Assembly (NCBI GenBank): GCA_900770945.1
Contig: CAAGME010000055.1
Coordinates: 1-28,806 of the forward strand
DNA from: Clostridia bacterium
Lineage (GTDB): Bacteria; Bacillota; Clostridia; Christensenellales; Borkfalkiaceae
DNA: 28,806 bases
Direction of reading: 5' to 3'
The notes under the pieces were generated by a model, which was not told where the DNA came from, did no database searches, and saw only the letters and a program-made list of their open reading frames with translations. This document shows, piece by piece, positions 15,627 through 23,414 of the stretch. Position 1 is the stretch's first letter. The number at the start of each line of letters is the position of its first letter. A program made the translations under genes and the position numbers.

Positions 15627-16739
15627 TTATTTTGCGTAATAATCGCAACATTCTTTCGTTAAGTAATAAACGGGGTCGCCTGATAAAGACAAAAATTCGT
15701 ACAGCTTTTTGACGCAAAGCGAAAAACCTTTGTCAAAATCCTCTTCAACGGCGGCTCTGAGTTCGTCCACTCCGCAAAAACTTCTGTTTTCTTCTAATAA
15801 GTCGGCAAGAAAAATTATCTGTTCCATTCTCGTCATGTTCGCCCGCCCGGTGGTGTGGTATCTCACGGCGTTTACGATATCTTCGCTTATCTCGGGAAGC
15901 TCTTTTTTTATAAAGTCCGCGCCGAGGAATTGATGGACAACGGGCGCGGGTACGCCCGGATAGGAAAGGGAAAGGCTTTCGGGCGACATGTATTTTGCCA
16001 CGTCATGGAGCATTGCCGCCAAAAAGGCTTCGTCCGCGTTGACTTTAAGTCGGCGGGCGTAACGCACGGCAAGAGTCATGACCCCCGCGGTATGTATAAG
16101 CCGTTTTTCGGGAAGGTTTTTTCTGACGAGTTCGCCGGCTTTTCCTTCCGAATAAAGCCCGTTTTTCTTGATGTAATCGTAGACGTTTTCGTCAAGGTAT
16201 TCGCAGGCGTTAAGCCCGAGAGCAAGATAAGCGCGAATTTTTGTGCCGGAAATATTTTTGCCGACGTACGGACTGAATTTTACTTTTTCGCTGAAATGCT
16301 CGGCGAAAAACCTTTCGGCTTTTTCCTCGTCCTCGCCCTCTCTTTTAGTAACGAAAAGCGTTGCGGCTTTAAGTATTTTTTCGGGGCATTTCCAAGTGGG
16401 AAAGTCGAAAAGCATATCGGTGCCGACGAGAAAATAGGTTTTTTCGCTTTTATATAGGGCGTTTAAGTGTTCGAGCGTTTCGTAAGTATAGCTTAAACCC
16501 TCTTTTTTTAGTTCGTAATCGCTTACTTCCACCTTTTTTTCGCCGTCGAAGGCAACTAAAAGAAGTTTTTTTCTGATTGCCCCGTCGGCGATAGCCGCGC
16601 CCTTTTTGTGCGGGGGCTTGCCCGCGGGCATTACGATGAGCTTATCGACGTCGAGAGCCTTTAAAGCTTCTTCGACGATTTTTTTATGTTCTTTGTGGAC
16701 GGGGTTAAAGGACCCCCCGAAAACGGCAATTTTTTTCAT
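15627..16739 (-). CDS. nadD: NadD-YqeK fusion: nicotinate-nucleotide adenylyltransferase plus HD hydrolase
   Basis: 370 residues combining two enzymes that are separate neighbours in Bacillus. Residues 1-195 are NadD, which makes deamido-NAD from nicotinate mononucleotide and ATP: GGSFNPVHKEH at 8-18 and NISGTKIR at 162-169 are the nucleotidyltransferase motifs. Residues about 205-370 are YqeK, an HD-domain hydrolase of diadenosine tetraphosphate: His216, the His245-Asp246 pair, His269, His295 and Asp312 fit the metal site. The start at 16739 has no convincing ribosome site, and a promoter -10 ends 6 nt before it, so the mRNA may be leaderless. It heads an operon with rsfS. Confidence 0.93.
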   Translation of the reverse strand: MKKIAVFGGSFNPVHKEHKKIVEEALKALDVDKLIVMPAGKPPHKKGAAIADGAIRKKLLLVAFDGEKKVEVSDYELKKEGLSYTYETLEHLNALYKSEKTYFLVGTDMLFDFPTWKCPEKILKAATLFVTKREGEDEEKAERFFAEHFSEKVKFSPYVGKNISGTKIRAYLALGLNACEYLDENVYDYIKKNGLYSEGKAGELVRKNLPEKRLIHTAGVMTLAVRYARRLKVNADEAFLAAMLHDVAKYMSPESLSLSYPGVPAPVVHQFLGADFIKKELPEISEDIVNAVRYHTTGRANMTRMEQIIFLADLLEENRSFCGVDELRAAVEEDFDKGFSLCVKKLYEFLSLSGDPVYYLTKECCDYYAK

Positions 16740-16745
16740 ACTTAA

Positions 16746-16774
16746 ATTTTATCATATTTTCGAAAGCTTTACAA
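16746..16774 (-). promoter_or_regulatory. promoter of nadD/yqeK-rsfS, probably leaderless
   Basis: Minus strand: -35 TTGTAA (16774-16769), 17-bp spacer, TGA-extended -10 TAAAAT (16751-16746). Only TTAAGT separates the -10 from the ATG at 16739, so transcription should begin at or next to the start codon. Confidence 0.7.
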
Positions 16775-16812
16775 GAATATATCGAATATTTTTCGGCAAT
16801 AATTTTGTCGTT

Positions 16813-17598
16813 ATGAAAAATTCGGTTTCTTCTACTCGCTTTGACGCAAAAATCTCCTTTCCGTTCGTTGTGAACGCAATTTTCGCCTTTCTTTTTATCT
16901 GCCCGTCGCTCATAATACTTTTCGGCGCGAGCGGATTAAAATTCAAAGTGGCATTGTCCGCCGCTCTGCCGCTTGCCGTAACGGCAAGCTTATCCGTATC
17001 CGCGCTCATATCGCTGTTGACGCGAGATACAGCAGTCTTTTTCAAACGCGATAAACGTATGCTCAAACTTTACGCATGTGCAGACGACGAACTTTTACGG
17101 ATTTTTACCGAGTATTTCGATAAAATGCACATACAAACAGGCGTAACGGATATGCACATAACGACGGACGGCGAGGAATGGGCTATACTTATGCTGCCCG
17201 AGGAAGTAAGAGCGAACGAACTTGCGCTTGCCTTAAGGGCGCGAACGGATAAAGGGAAAAAGTTTGTCGCCGTGTCGCCTTTCTTCTCTCCCGCCGCCGA
17301 AAAATACGCGCGTGAAAGAGATATTACGATTATCGACGAAAAAAAGATTTTAAACCTTTTAGGCGAAAACGGACTTCTGCCCGAGCCTGAAAAAAAGAAC
17401 TTTTTAAAAAGGCTTGCCGATATGTTTAATCCGTCGATAGGCAAAAAAGCGATGGTTTACGGATTGTTTATAGCGGCAAGCTCGTTTTTTATCAAGCTAA
17501 ACGTATACTATCTGATTTGGGGAACGCTGTTCTTTTTGTACGGCGCAACGGCATTTATCAAAGGGAAAATAATCGGTAGACAAAACGCCGCGACGTAA
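16813..17598 (+). CDS. membrane protein with possible Mrr-like nuclease-fold domain
   Basis: 261 residues. Two transmembrane segments near the N-terminus (about 18-38 and 44-66), a soluble middle domain (about 80-205) and a hydrophobic pair near 215-250. The middle contains GEEWAILMLPEEV, FVAVSPFFSPAAEKYAR and RDITIIDEKKILNLL; the last two resemble the late strands of restriction-endonuclease-like (Mrr) domains, where a helix follows an 'xLIDGxxLxxLL' strand. I do not see a full PD-(D/E)xK site, so activity is doubtful. I choose the ATG at 16813 because upstream codons run through the divergent nadD promoter; the ribosome site is weak. Followed by a strong terminator. Low certainty on function. 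Confidence 0.6.
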   Translation: MKNSVSSTRFDAKISFPFVVNAIFAFLFICPSLIILFGASGLKFKVALSAALPLAVTASLSVSALISLLTRDTAVFFKRDKRMLKLYACADDELLRIFTEYFDKMHIQTGVTDMHITTDGEEWAILMLPEEVRANELALALRARTDKGKKFVAVSPFFSPAAEKYARERDITIIDEKKILNLLGENGLLPEPEKKNFLKRLADMFNPSIGKKAMVYGLFIAASSFFIKLNVYYLIWGTLFFLYGATAFIKGKIIGRQNAAT

Positions 17599-17613
17599 CC
17601 TGTCGCGGCGTTT
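17583..17613 (+). terminator. hairpin terminator containing the stop codon
   Basis: AAACGCCGCGAC (17583-17594) pairs perfectly with GTCGCGGCGTTT (17602-17613). The TAA of the membrane protein gene (17596-17598) sits in the 7-nt loop. The downstream T-run is short, so it may serve as a transcript-stabilising hairpin as well. Confidence 0.7.
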
Positions 17614-17639
17614 CCATACGCTAAACTGTTTTTAGCTAT

Positions 17640-17668
17640 TAAAAACCTGATTGATGTTAAAGTCAATC
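17640..17668 (-). terminator. terminator of the leucine-rich repeat gene
   Basis: On the minus strand GATTGA (17668-17663) pairs with TCAATC (17654-17649), followed by AGGTTTTTAAT, 17 bp past the stop codon. The stem is short at 6 bp. Confidence 0.5.
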
Positions 17669-17684
17669 GCTTTTTAACCGCCTG

Positions 17685-18863
17685 TTATTCGCCGACCGTA
17701 AAGTCCGCGTCGAAAGCGGAGGGGTTGGCAGCAACGTAAGCGGAAAGCTTGTTGACGTTAGCTATGTTCAATGCGGTGAGTTTGTCGCACTTACCGAAAA
17801 CGGTGACGCCGAGCGTAACGTCCGCGCCGAGGTTGACGGTTTCGAGCTTTGCGCAGTTATAGAAGGTGTTGGCTTCAAGGGTGGTAACGGTAGCGGGAAC
17901 GGATATTCTTGTGAGTTCCGTGCAGCCGTAGAAAGCCTTTTCGCCTAAAGAAGTGAGCGAAGCGGGAAGCGTGACAAGCCCCGCGCTTTCGGTTGAAAGC
18001 ATGGTGTAACCGAGGAGCGAGCAGCCGGCAAACGCGCTCTTGCCGATAGCCTTTAATGCGGTCGCTTTGGAAAAGTCGATTTTGGCGAGAGCCGTGCAGT
18101 TTTCGAAAGCAGAGTTGCCGATTTCTTCGACGGTGGCGGGAACGGTATAGGAAGCAAGCTTCGTCATGCCGTAGAAAGCCTTTTCGCCTATCTTTTTGAC
18201 TGCGCCGCTAAGCGTAATCGTTTCGACGGCAAGACCGGAGAAAGCAAAATCGGAAATTTCATCGCCCGTTACCACGATTTCTTTCAAAGAATCGGGGATA
18301 TAATAGGTGGTGGAACCGTTTGAACCGGAATTATGGTATACGGTTGCGGACGACGCGCCGGTAGCTTCGGCGGTGCCGAAGAGATAACCCATCGTCTTTT
18401 TGGCGTTGACGGCGTTCTTGGTCGCGCCGGTAAAGCAAACGGTGAGCTTGCCGAGGTTGACGCAACCTGCAAGACAGCCCGCGCCTATCGTTTCGACGTT
18501 TTTGCCGAAAGTGATTTCGTGAATAACCTTTTGACCGGCAAACGCGTCCGCGGCGATTTCCTTGACGGGATAAGTAACTTCCTTACCGGAAGAATCTTTG
18601 GTCGTGTATTCGTTTATTACGACTTTTTTTAGACCTTCGGCAACCTCGTCGAACTTGCCGTTGGAAACCTTTTCGGCGTCCGTTTCGTTAAGACGGAACT
18701 TTTTTAAAACGGCGTAATCTTTACCGTCGCTATCCGTTTCCACGGTGTATACCGCGCCCGAAACGACTTCGGAAGAGTCTTTGTTGCCGTCGCAAGCCGT
18801 AAAGGCGTAAACCGAGCAGACGGTAAGGGTAAGAATAAGCAGAAAATTAATAAGCTTTTTCAT
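17685..18863 (-). CDS. BspA-type leucine-rich repeat lipoprotein
   Basis: 392-residue surface protein. Signal peptide MKKLINFLLILTLTVCSVYAFTAC ends in the lipid Cys24. From about residue 115 to 375 there are roughly ten LRR_5 (BspA-like) repeats of the form IGxxAFxxCxxLxxIxFxxxVxxIGxxAF, for instance EKAFYGMTKLASYTVPATVE and EKAFYGCTELTRISVPATVT, forming a solenoid. Such proteins bind host or polymer ligands in gut bacteria. I start at 18863, since GGAG lies 9 nt upstream, rather than at an in-frame ATG 7 codons earlier that overlaps this ribosome site. It has its own promoter at 18931-18959 and terminator, and is monocistronic. Confidence 0.9.
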   Translation of the reverse strand: MKKLINFLLILTLTVCSVYAFTACDGNKDSSEVVSGAVYTVETDSDGKDYAVLKKFRLNETDAEKVSNGKFDEVAEGLKKVVINEYTTKDSSGKEVTYPVKEIAADAFAGQKVIHEITFGKNVETIGAGCLAGCVNLGKLTVCFTGATKNAVNAKKTMGYLFGTAEATGASSATVYHNSGSNGSTTYYIPDSLKEIVVTGDEISDFAFSGLAVETITLSGAVKKIGEKAFYGMTKLASYTVPATVEEIGNSAFENCTALAKIDFSKATALKAIGKSAFAGCSLLGYTMLSTESAGLVTLPASLTSLGEKAFYGCTELTRISVPATVTTLEANTFYNCAKLETVNLGADVTLGVTVFGKCDKLTALNIANVNKLSAYVAANPSAFDADFTVGE

Positions 18864-18930
18864 CGGAAATGCTCCTTTAAACACGCGCGCGCAGATTGCT
18901 ATTATAAAGTTTGCGCGTTTATCACGGGTA

Positions 18931-18959
18931 ATTTTATCATTTTACAAAGGTTTTGTCAA
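18931..18959 (-). promoter_or_regulatory. sigma-A promoter of the LRR lipoprotein gene
   Basis: -35 TTGACA (18959-18954), 17-bp spacer, TGA-extended -10 TAAAAT (18936-18931). The resulting leader of about 60 nt has ACGCGC near its start and GCGCGT before the ribosome site, which could pair. Confidence 0.85.
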
Positions 18960-19110
18960 TAATAATTGAGCGTAACTTTGCTTATTGAGAGTTTTTTATC
19001 TCAAAATGTTTGTCTTTTTTTGTTTTTTTAAGAAATTTTATCGTTTGCCGCCGCTTTGTCGTTTGCAGCTTTATCGAAGCCGCCGACGAAACGAGAACGT
19101 CAGATAGGCT

Positions 19111-19308
19111 TTAATGACAGCCGCCGCAAGTGGAACAATGCCCCGTGCAACCGCTCGGCTTTTTTCCGAAGGTCCCTACGGGTTTGCCGTAGTATATCCT
19201 TTCGGCTTTTACTTTGCAGTCGGGGCAGAGAACTTCCTGTTCGCAATTTTTGACGAGTTCGGAAAATTCCTTTTTACATTCGGGGCATTTATAATCGAGT
19301 AAAGGCAT
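19111..19308 (-). CDS. FmdB-type zinc ribbon protein
   Basis: 65-residue small protein. MPLLDYKCPECKKEF and CPDCKVKAERIYYGKP give two CxxC knuckles that form the FmdB/putative regulatory zinc ribbon (usual start MPxYDYxCxxCG). The C-terminus is Cys- and His-rich (CTGHCSTCGGCH) and may bind a second metal. The start at 19308 follows AAAAGGAGTGATTTT; an ATG seven codons upstream falls before this site. Function in this family is not settled; transcription regulation was proposed for FmdB. Confidence 0.85.
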   Translation of the reverse strand: MPLLDYKCPECKKEFSELVKNCEQEVLCPDCKVKAERIYYGKPVGTFGKKPSGCTGHCSTCGGCH

Positions 19309-19342
19309 AAAATCACTCCTTTTCGGCATCGCATCGTTTGCG

Positions 19343-19393
19343 TACGATTATTATACATACGATTATTATACAACCGCCGTGCGTTTTATTCAA
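19343..19393 (-). promoter_or_regulatory. FmdB-gene promoter with tandemly duplicated -10 region
   Basis: The 15-mer TACGATTATTATACA is perfectly repeated at 19343-19357 and 19358-19372. On the minus strand each copy supplies a TATAAT (19370-19365 and 19355-19350). Only the upstream one has a -35 (TTGAAT, 19393-19388) at 17 bp; the other is an orphan -10. Confidence 0.7.
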
Positions 19394-19512
19394 GCGTTTT
19401 AAGCCCGGTTTTTAAATAAAGAAAAAAACCGCTCTTTTTAGCGACGAAAGAAGCTTTTTTAAAAGGTGTTTTTTGCGATAATCGGCTTATATGCGGGCTT
19501 ATTTGCAATTAT

Positions 19513-19546
19513 AAAAAACCCTCTCCCCGAAAAAACGGAAAGAGGG
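19513..19546 (-). terminator. terminator of the spoIIQ-like gene
   Basis: Minus strand: CCCTCT (19546-19541) and AGAGGG (19524-19519) with an inner CCG/CGG, followed by TTTTTTAT. It begins 15 bp after the stop codon. Confidence 0.8.
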
Positions 19547-19560
19547 CTTATGGTTTTTGC

Positions 19561-20235
19561 TTACTTTTCAACGCCTTCGAGATATTTTAAAGGCGAAACG
19601 CGCTTATCGGATTCGTAAACTTCGAAGTGAAGGTGCGCGCCGTCCTTGTACTCCTGACGATTGTTTGTGGAAACCACGCCTATTTCGTCGCCCTTTTTAA
19701 GCGTTTTGCCCTCGACGATATCGTCGTTTGCTTCCACGGAATTATAGACGGATACAAGCCCGTCGCCATGGTCGATTTTAACGGTCGTACCCTCCAAGTA
19801 CGATTTTGTAACCGAAATCACGGTGCCGTCGTACGCCGCGACGACTTTGGCGTTTTCGTCGGCGGAAAAATCCATTCCCATATGCCCCGTGTATATTCCG
19901 AGCGTTTTGTTGTAAGTCACGCTTGCGGCGGTGTATTCCTTAACGCAAGTTCCGTTTACCACGGGTACGGCGAAAACTATTTTCGTCGAGATGGGTTTTT
20001 CCGGCTTAACGTCGTCCTTGCCGTCATCGGGGTCCGTCGTCGACGAATCACTCGGCTCGGGCGTAACTGAATCGCTCGGCTTTTCCGTTGACTGAACGGG
20101 TTTTTCGGGTACGGAAGCCGAATCCCTGCCTCTGCCGACAAACACTATCGTAAGCGTGAGAGCCGCAACGAGAGCAAGTGCCGCAGCCGCGGTAAGAAAA
20201 ACCGACGTCCTTTTACTTAATTTTTTTTCTTTCAT
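19561..20235 (-). CDS. SpoIIQ-like M23 (LytM) endopeptidase
   Basis: 224-residue membrane-anchored peptidase of family M23. Residues 10-33 are the single transmembrane helix, 40-80 a Pro/Ser/Asp-rich linker, and 85-220 the LytM domain. All four metal/catalytic positions are there: His118 and Asp122 (GHMGMD) and His201 and His203 (HLHFE), so it should be active. This organisation is that of SpoIIQ, the forespore protein that meets SpoIIIAH during engulfment; the clostridial form keeps the active site that Bacillus subtilis SpoIIQ has lost. GGAGG precedes the ATG, and a SigF-type promoter lies just upstream. A general cell-wall M23 protein is the alternative, but promoter and neighbour favour SpoIIQ. 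Confidence 0.82.
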   Translation of the reverse strand: MKEKKLSKRTSVFLTAAAALALVAALTLTIVFVGRGRDSASVPEKPVQSTEKPSDSVTPEPSDSSTTDPDDGKDDVKPEKPISTKIVFAVPVVNGTCVKEYTAASVTYNKTLGIYTGHMGMDFSADENAKVVAAYDGTVISVTKSYLEGTTVKIDHGDGLVSVYNSVEANDDIVEGKTLKKGDEIGVVSTNNRQEYKDGAHLHFEVYESDKRVSPLKYLEGVEK

Positions 20236-20263
20236 TTTTTAACCTCCGGGTTTTTGTAATAAG

Positions 20264-20293
20264 CATTATTTCCGCGCCGTTCGCTTTTTATAC
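20264..20293 (-). promoter_or_regulatory. SigF-type sporulation promoter of the spoIIQ-like gene
   Basis: Minus strand: GTATA (20293-20289), 15 bp, GGAAATAATG (20273-20264). This fits the SigF pattern GYATA and GGNNANAATR; transcription would begin around 20 nt before the ribosome site. No TTGACA/TATAAT pair is seen in this gap. Confidence 0.7.
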
Positions 20294-20331
20294 CTTAATG
20301 AAAAAATAAGTTTTTTTCGGAAAGAAAAATC

Positions 20332-20751
20332 TCAATAGCTCCCGAAAATCATGGGCGTTGCTATGGAGTAAACGTCGCCGCGGCGAGCCGAATGAAGATT
20401 GACGCGCTTGCCGCATATAACTACGTAATCCTTTATCGCGCTCGTGTAATAATAGTCGCACGTTATCCCGTCCACGACCTCGCTGAACTGCTTTTTGGCT
20501 TTCAGCCGAGAGATAATCTTGTCCACGTACTCTTTATCGACTTCTTCGGCGCATTCGCCCTTGACGTTTCTTAAAGACCTGAAAGCCGACTCGTAGTCCG
20601 CGCAGACGGTCACCATCGAACAATTGGAACTTTTTTTGTTGCAATAATAAGTTACGTTGCCCTTAGCGTCGTAAAAAATCGGCGTGCGGGAAGAAAGACC
20701 TAAAAAGACGAAAGCCGCAAGGCTTGCTATCGACAAAAAAATTTTACGCAT
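20332..20751 (-). CDS. exported protein, possibly YwmB-like
   Basis: 139 residues. An N-terminal hydrophobic signal or anchor (residues 3-20, without lipobox) is followed by a soluble domain with five Cys. The C-terminal end, ITCDYYYTSAIKDYVVICG followed by a VNL strand and ATPMIFGSY, recalls the YwmB family, whose gene lies near spoIID and spoIIQ in many Bacillota; the match is from memory and weak. The ATG at 20751 is chosen for GGAGG 9 nt upstream. It lies 96 bp before the spoIIQ-like gene, which has its own promoter, and 51 bp after the Fe-ADH-like gene, so it may belong to the operon starting at 23120. Confidence 0.6.
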   Translation of the reverse strand: MRKIFLSIASLAAFVFLGLSSRTPIFYDAKGNVTYYCNKKSSNCSMVTVCADYESAFRSLRNVKGECAEEVDKEYVDKIISRLKAKKQFSEVVDGITCDYYYTSAIKDYVVICGKRVNLHSARRGDVYSIATPMIFGSY

Positions 20752-20802
20752 AAAAAATAACCTCCGCATTTCTACGAAGATTATTTACTCGAATTTTGAT
20801 TT

Positions 20803-21918
20803 TTATTCGACGTTTAATAAAAAATCATACCCGCCGCTTAAAAGAATTTTCAATGCCTCGGCAGAATAAACGCCGGCAAGGCGCACGCTTTTTACAAAAT
20901 CTTCCCTTTTTACCCGAGAGCGGTTTTTTCTGCCGTTATAAACAAGCGAATAAGCGTGTTTTAAGGCGTTAAGCTTATCTAAAAGCCCGTCTATAACTTC
21001 GTTATCGGCAATTTTTTGCTTAAATTCGGTAATGGCGGATAAAACTTCGATATCGCTTAAAGGGCAAAAAGACGAAAGGATTTTTTCGCTTTTTCCGCCC
21101 GTTAGTTCCGCAAGGGAATCAATCGGGGTAAGATAGTCCGGAAGCGACAGAACGGAAGAAAAATCGACTGTTTTTAAAAGGCAATAAAGCCGCAAAACGT
21201 ATTCGCACGCAAAAAAGCAACATTCTTCTTCGCCGTTGCCGCTCAAAAGAGAAAGTATAAGCCCTATAAAATACGCGTCGGAATAAAAACCGCCGTCACA
21301 AGAGGCAAAAGCGGCGAAAAGATTTGCCTTTGCGATAGACGCAAACGAATCGTTTTTTATCGACAGCAGAGCGTTTACGGCGGCAAGAACGGAGCTTTTA
21401 AAACTTTCGCTTCTCAAGGGGATTTGACACAAGAAGCTTGCGGCGAAAGAAAAACCGTCCGCAAGCGCGCCTTTTTTTAGAGTTGAAAGTTTTTTTACGT
21501 CTATCAAAACCTTTTCGGGCAAGTCGCAGTCGAGTTTGACAAGACCGCCGCCCGAAAGATACTCCGCAACAGGGGTAAACGCATAAGCGAAAGATAAGTC
21601 GGTAAAAACTGCGGCGAGCGAAAACCCGTTGATTTTGGCGGCGGCGCGGCAATAGGAGATAAACTTACCGTTGCCCACGGCTACCACAAGACCGCTTTCG
21701 CCCCTCGTCGCCCTTATGACGCTATTTGCGTCCGCCCCGTCGGATAGAACAATCGGGAAGTTTTTCGAGCCGACGGAAAAAGCCGAACCGAAAAAAAGAT
21801 AGTCGGAATCGGTGGAAAGAACGGTAAAAGCCGACGGCAAAGCCGAAAAGAACTCGTTAAACGAAAACGCCGCGCGACCGTTAAAGGGGGCGGCAGACAA
21901 AACGCCCGCAAGATTCAT
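20803..21918 (-). CDS. degenerate iron-type alcohol/glycerol-1-phosphate dehydrogenase-like protein
   Basis: 371 residues. The order of motifs follows the Fe-ADH/dehydroquinate-synthase-like fold: GLVVAVGNGKFISYCRAAA in place of the nucleotide-binding VGGGSxxDxAKxxA, FTDLSFAYAFTPVAEYLSGG in place of the PTxxSxDxxxSPxA region, then LPEKVLIDVKKLSTL, and an all-helical C-terminal half. The GGGS loop and the Asp/His metal ligands expected after LIDxxxLxxxP are not conserved, so catalysis is doubtful. The start is the ATG at 21918, overlapping the PHP gene stop by one base (TGATG), with AAGGGG inside the upstream gene. Tight coupling suggests that both proteins are needed in a fixed ratio. Function unknown. 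Confidence 0.6.
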   Translation of the reverse strand: MNLAGVLSAAPFNGRAAFSFNEFFSALPSAFTVLSTDSDYLFFGSAFSVGSKNFPIVLSDGADANSVIRATRGESGLVVAVGNGKFISYCRAAAKINGFSLAAVFTDLSFAYAFTPVAEYLSGGGLVKLDCDLPEKVLIDVKKLSTLKKGALADGFSFAASFLCQIPLRSESFKSSVLAAVNALLSIKNDSFASIAKANLFAAFASCDGGFYSDAYFIGLILSLLSGNGEEECCFFACEYVLRLYCLLKTVDFSSVLSLPDYLTPIDSLAELTGGKSEKILSSFCPLSDIEVLSAITEFKQKIADNEVIDGLLDKLNALKHAYSLVYNGRKNRSRVKREDFVKSVRLAGVYSAEALKILLSGGYDFLLNVE

Positions 21919-23120
21919 CAAAGCCCCTTGCGACCTATTTTGGCGAAAAGTTTAAGTTTTTCGTCAAAGGTCAGTTCTACGTTTTTATAATTGAAGCCGT
22001 AGCCGTCGCGGGAGTTTTCGCTCATTTCGCTGCCCACCACGGCGAACGCCGAATTTATCATTTTTTCGTTGATTTCGCCGTCCACCCTGTTGCAATCGAA
22101 ACGGCGGCGAGGAAATTCGACGCGGCTTAAATGAAGCGGAAGCATTTCGTTTTCTTCAAGGTCTTTTAAAAGGCGGCAAAGAACTTCTTCCGAAAACTTT
22201 GTAGGGTCGAAAGATATCGCGTCGAAGCCGAGCTTTTTTAAGCGCAGTACGAGAGCGGTGTGTCTTTTTATAATTTCCTCGTCCGTTATAGACGCGCCGC
22301 GGCGTTTTTGAACGTACTCGTAAGCGCAAATCGCGCCGACGGAGTGACCTATAGAGATGATTTCTTCCGGCGAAGCGTAATCCTTTTTCACGTTCAAAAG
22401 ACGATAATTTTTAAGCATTATCTGCGCCAAATCGTAAGCGTAATAGGGGTTTGTAACGTCGCACAAAAGCCCGACTTCGTTCTGCGTTAAGTCAAGACCC
22501 TCGGAAAGAACGTAATCGACGGTCTTTTCGCCGACGGAAAATTTTTCTATTATCTTTTCCGCCGCAGCGTAATAAACGTACTTGCTCGAAAACACCTTGC
22601 AACCCGCCTTTTTCATGAGCGGCTTAACGTCCTTTTTGTAAGAAATCGCCATATCGTTTTTCGCGATGCGCTTGTTTACCGCATCGATTGTTCTCATGAC
22701 GTTTTCCTTTTGACGGGCGCGAAGATACGCCGTTCTTTTTTCAAGCGTTTTGAAGTGCTTTTGAGCAACGCCGAACAGAGCGACGTTGGCATAACCGTCG
22801 CCGAAGTCGCCTCTTAATTCCATTCCCACGGAATACGTCAAGCCGAGTATGTTGCAAGCTTTGATGAACTCTTTTGCGCCCGCCAAAGTGTAATCGTCCG
22901 TTATCCCGGCGACGGTGAGAGAGAATTTGTGCGCCATGTAAGCCGCCATTGCGGGCGTGTAGGGAGAAAAGGAATAGTTCGTATGTATTTGAAGATTGAC
23001 GCTTTCACCCGAAGAAAAAGGTCTTTTTTTCGGTTCGGATTGCTTCTTCAATATTTTTATCGCTTTAAGCCGCTTATGACGGCTACGGCTTTTCAGCCAT
23101 TCTATCGCACTCGAAAACAT
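21918..23120 (-). CDS. PHP-domain protein with altered metal site
   Basis: 400 residues. Residues 1-40 are basic. From about 42 the sequence follows the PHP (polymerase and histidinol phosphatase) fold: NLQIHTNYSFSPYTP, then AGITDDYTLAGAKEFI, then YSVGMELRGDFG. In active family members the first motif is HxH and the second is DHD; here one His is Gln and the second is DDY, so at least two metal ligands are lost. The remaining 270 residues are helical and unassigned. AAAGGAGG is 8-9 nt before the ATG. It is the first gene of an operon with the Fe-ADH-like gene, under the promoter at 23170-23198. Phosphoesterase activity is therefore uncertain. Confidence 0.75.
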   Translation of the reverse strand: MFSSAIEWLKSRSRHKRLKAIKILKKQSEPKKRPFSSGESVNLQIHTNYSFSPYTPAMAAYMAHKFSLTVAGITDDYTLAGAKEFIKACNILGLTYSVGMELRGDFGDGYANVALFGVAQKHFKTLEKRTAYLRARQKENVMRTIDAVNKRIAKNDMAISYKKDVKPLMKKAGCKVFSSKYVYYAAAEKIIEKFSVGEKTVDYVLSEGLDLTQNEVGLLCDVTNPYYAYDLAQIMLKNYRLLNVKKDYASPEEIISIGHSVGAICAYEYVQKRRGASITDEEIIKRHTALVLRLKKLGFDAISFDPTKFSEEVLCRLLKDLEENEMLPLHLSRVEFPRRRFDCNRVDGEINEKMINSAFAVVGSEMSENSRDGYGFNYKNVELTFDEKLKLFAKIGRKGL

Positions 23121-23169
23121 AATCGCTTCCTCCTTTCGTAAAGCGTGCGTAAGGCGTTCTTACTTATAT

Positions 23170-23198
23170 ATCATAGCAAACTTATAAAAAAAAGTCAA
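23170..23198 (-). promoter_or_regulatory. sigma-A promoter of the PHP operon
   Basis: Minus strand: -35 TTGACT (23198-23193), 17-bp spacer, -10 TATGAT (23175-23170). Leader about 43 nt. The 294-bp gap 23121-23414 holds only this promoter, the HU promoter and AT-rich DNA. Confidence 0.8.
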
Positions 23199-23340
23199 TC
23201 GACGGCATAAAAAAGACGAAAGTAAGGAAAAAAATATTATCCGACGTATTCCAAAGGACTGCCAAATTGCGCAAAAATCGATATTTTAAAAGATTTTTTG
23301 TGAAATTTTAAAAAAATATAAAAATATTTGCTAAAAAGTA

Positions 23341-23368
23341 TTGTAATTTTTTCAATATCTGTTATAAT
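23341..23368 (+). promoter_or_regulatory. sigma-A promoter of the HU gene
   Basis: -35 TTGTAA (23341-23346), 16-bp spacer, extended -10 TGT-TATAAT (TATAAT at 23363-23368). GGGAGG at 23402-23407 serves the start codon at 23415. Confidence 0.8.
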
Positions 23369-23414
23369 GTATGTATGATTTGAAAAAAATCAAGAATATC
23401 CGGGAGGAATTATA

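Noticed and set aside
16606..16812. Longer N-terminus of the Mrr-like membrane protein
   Set aside because: It would overlap the antisense start of nadD and its promoter; no ribosome site is seen there.
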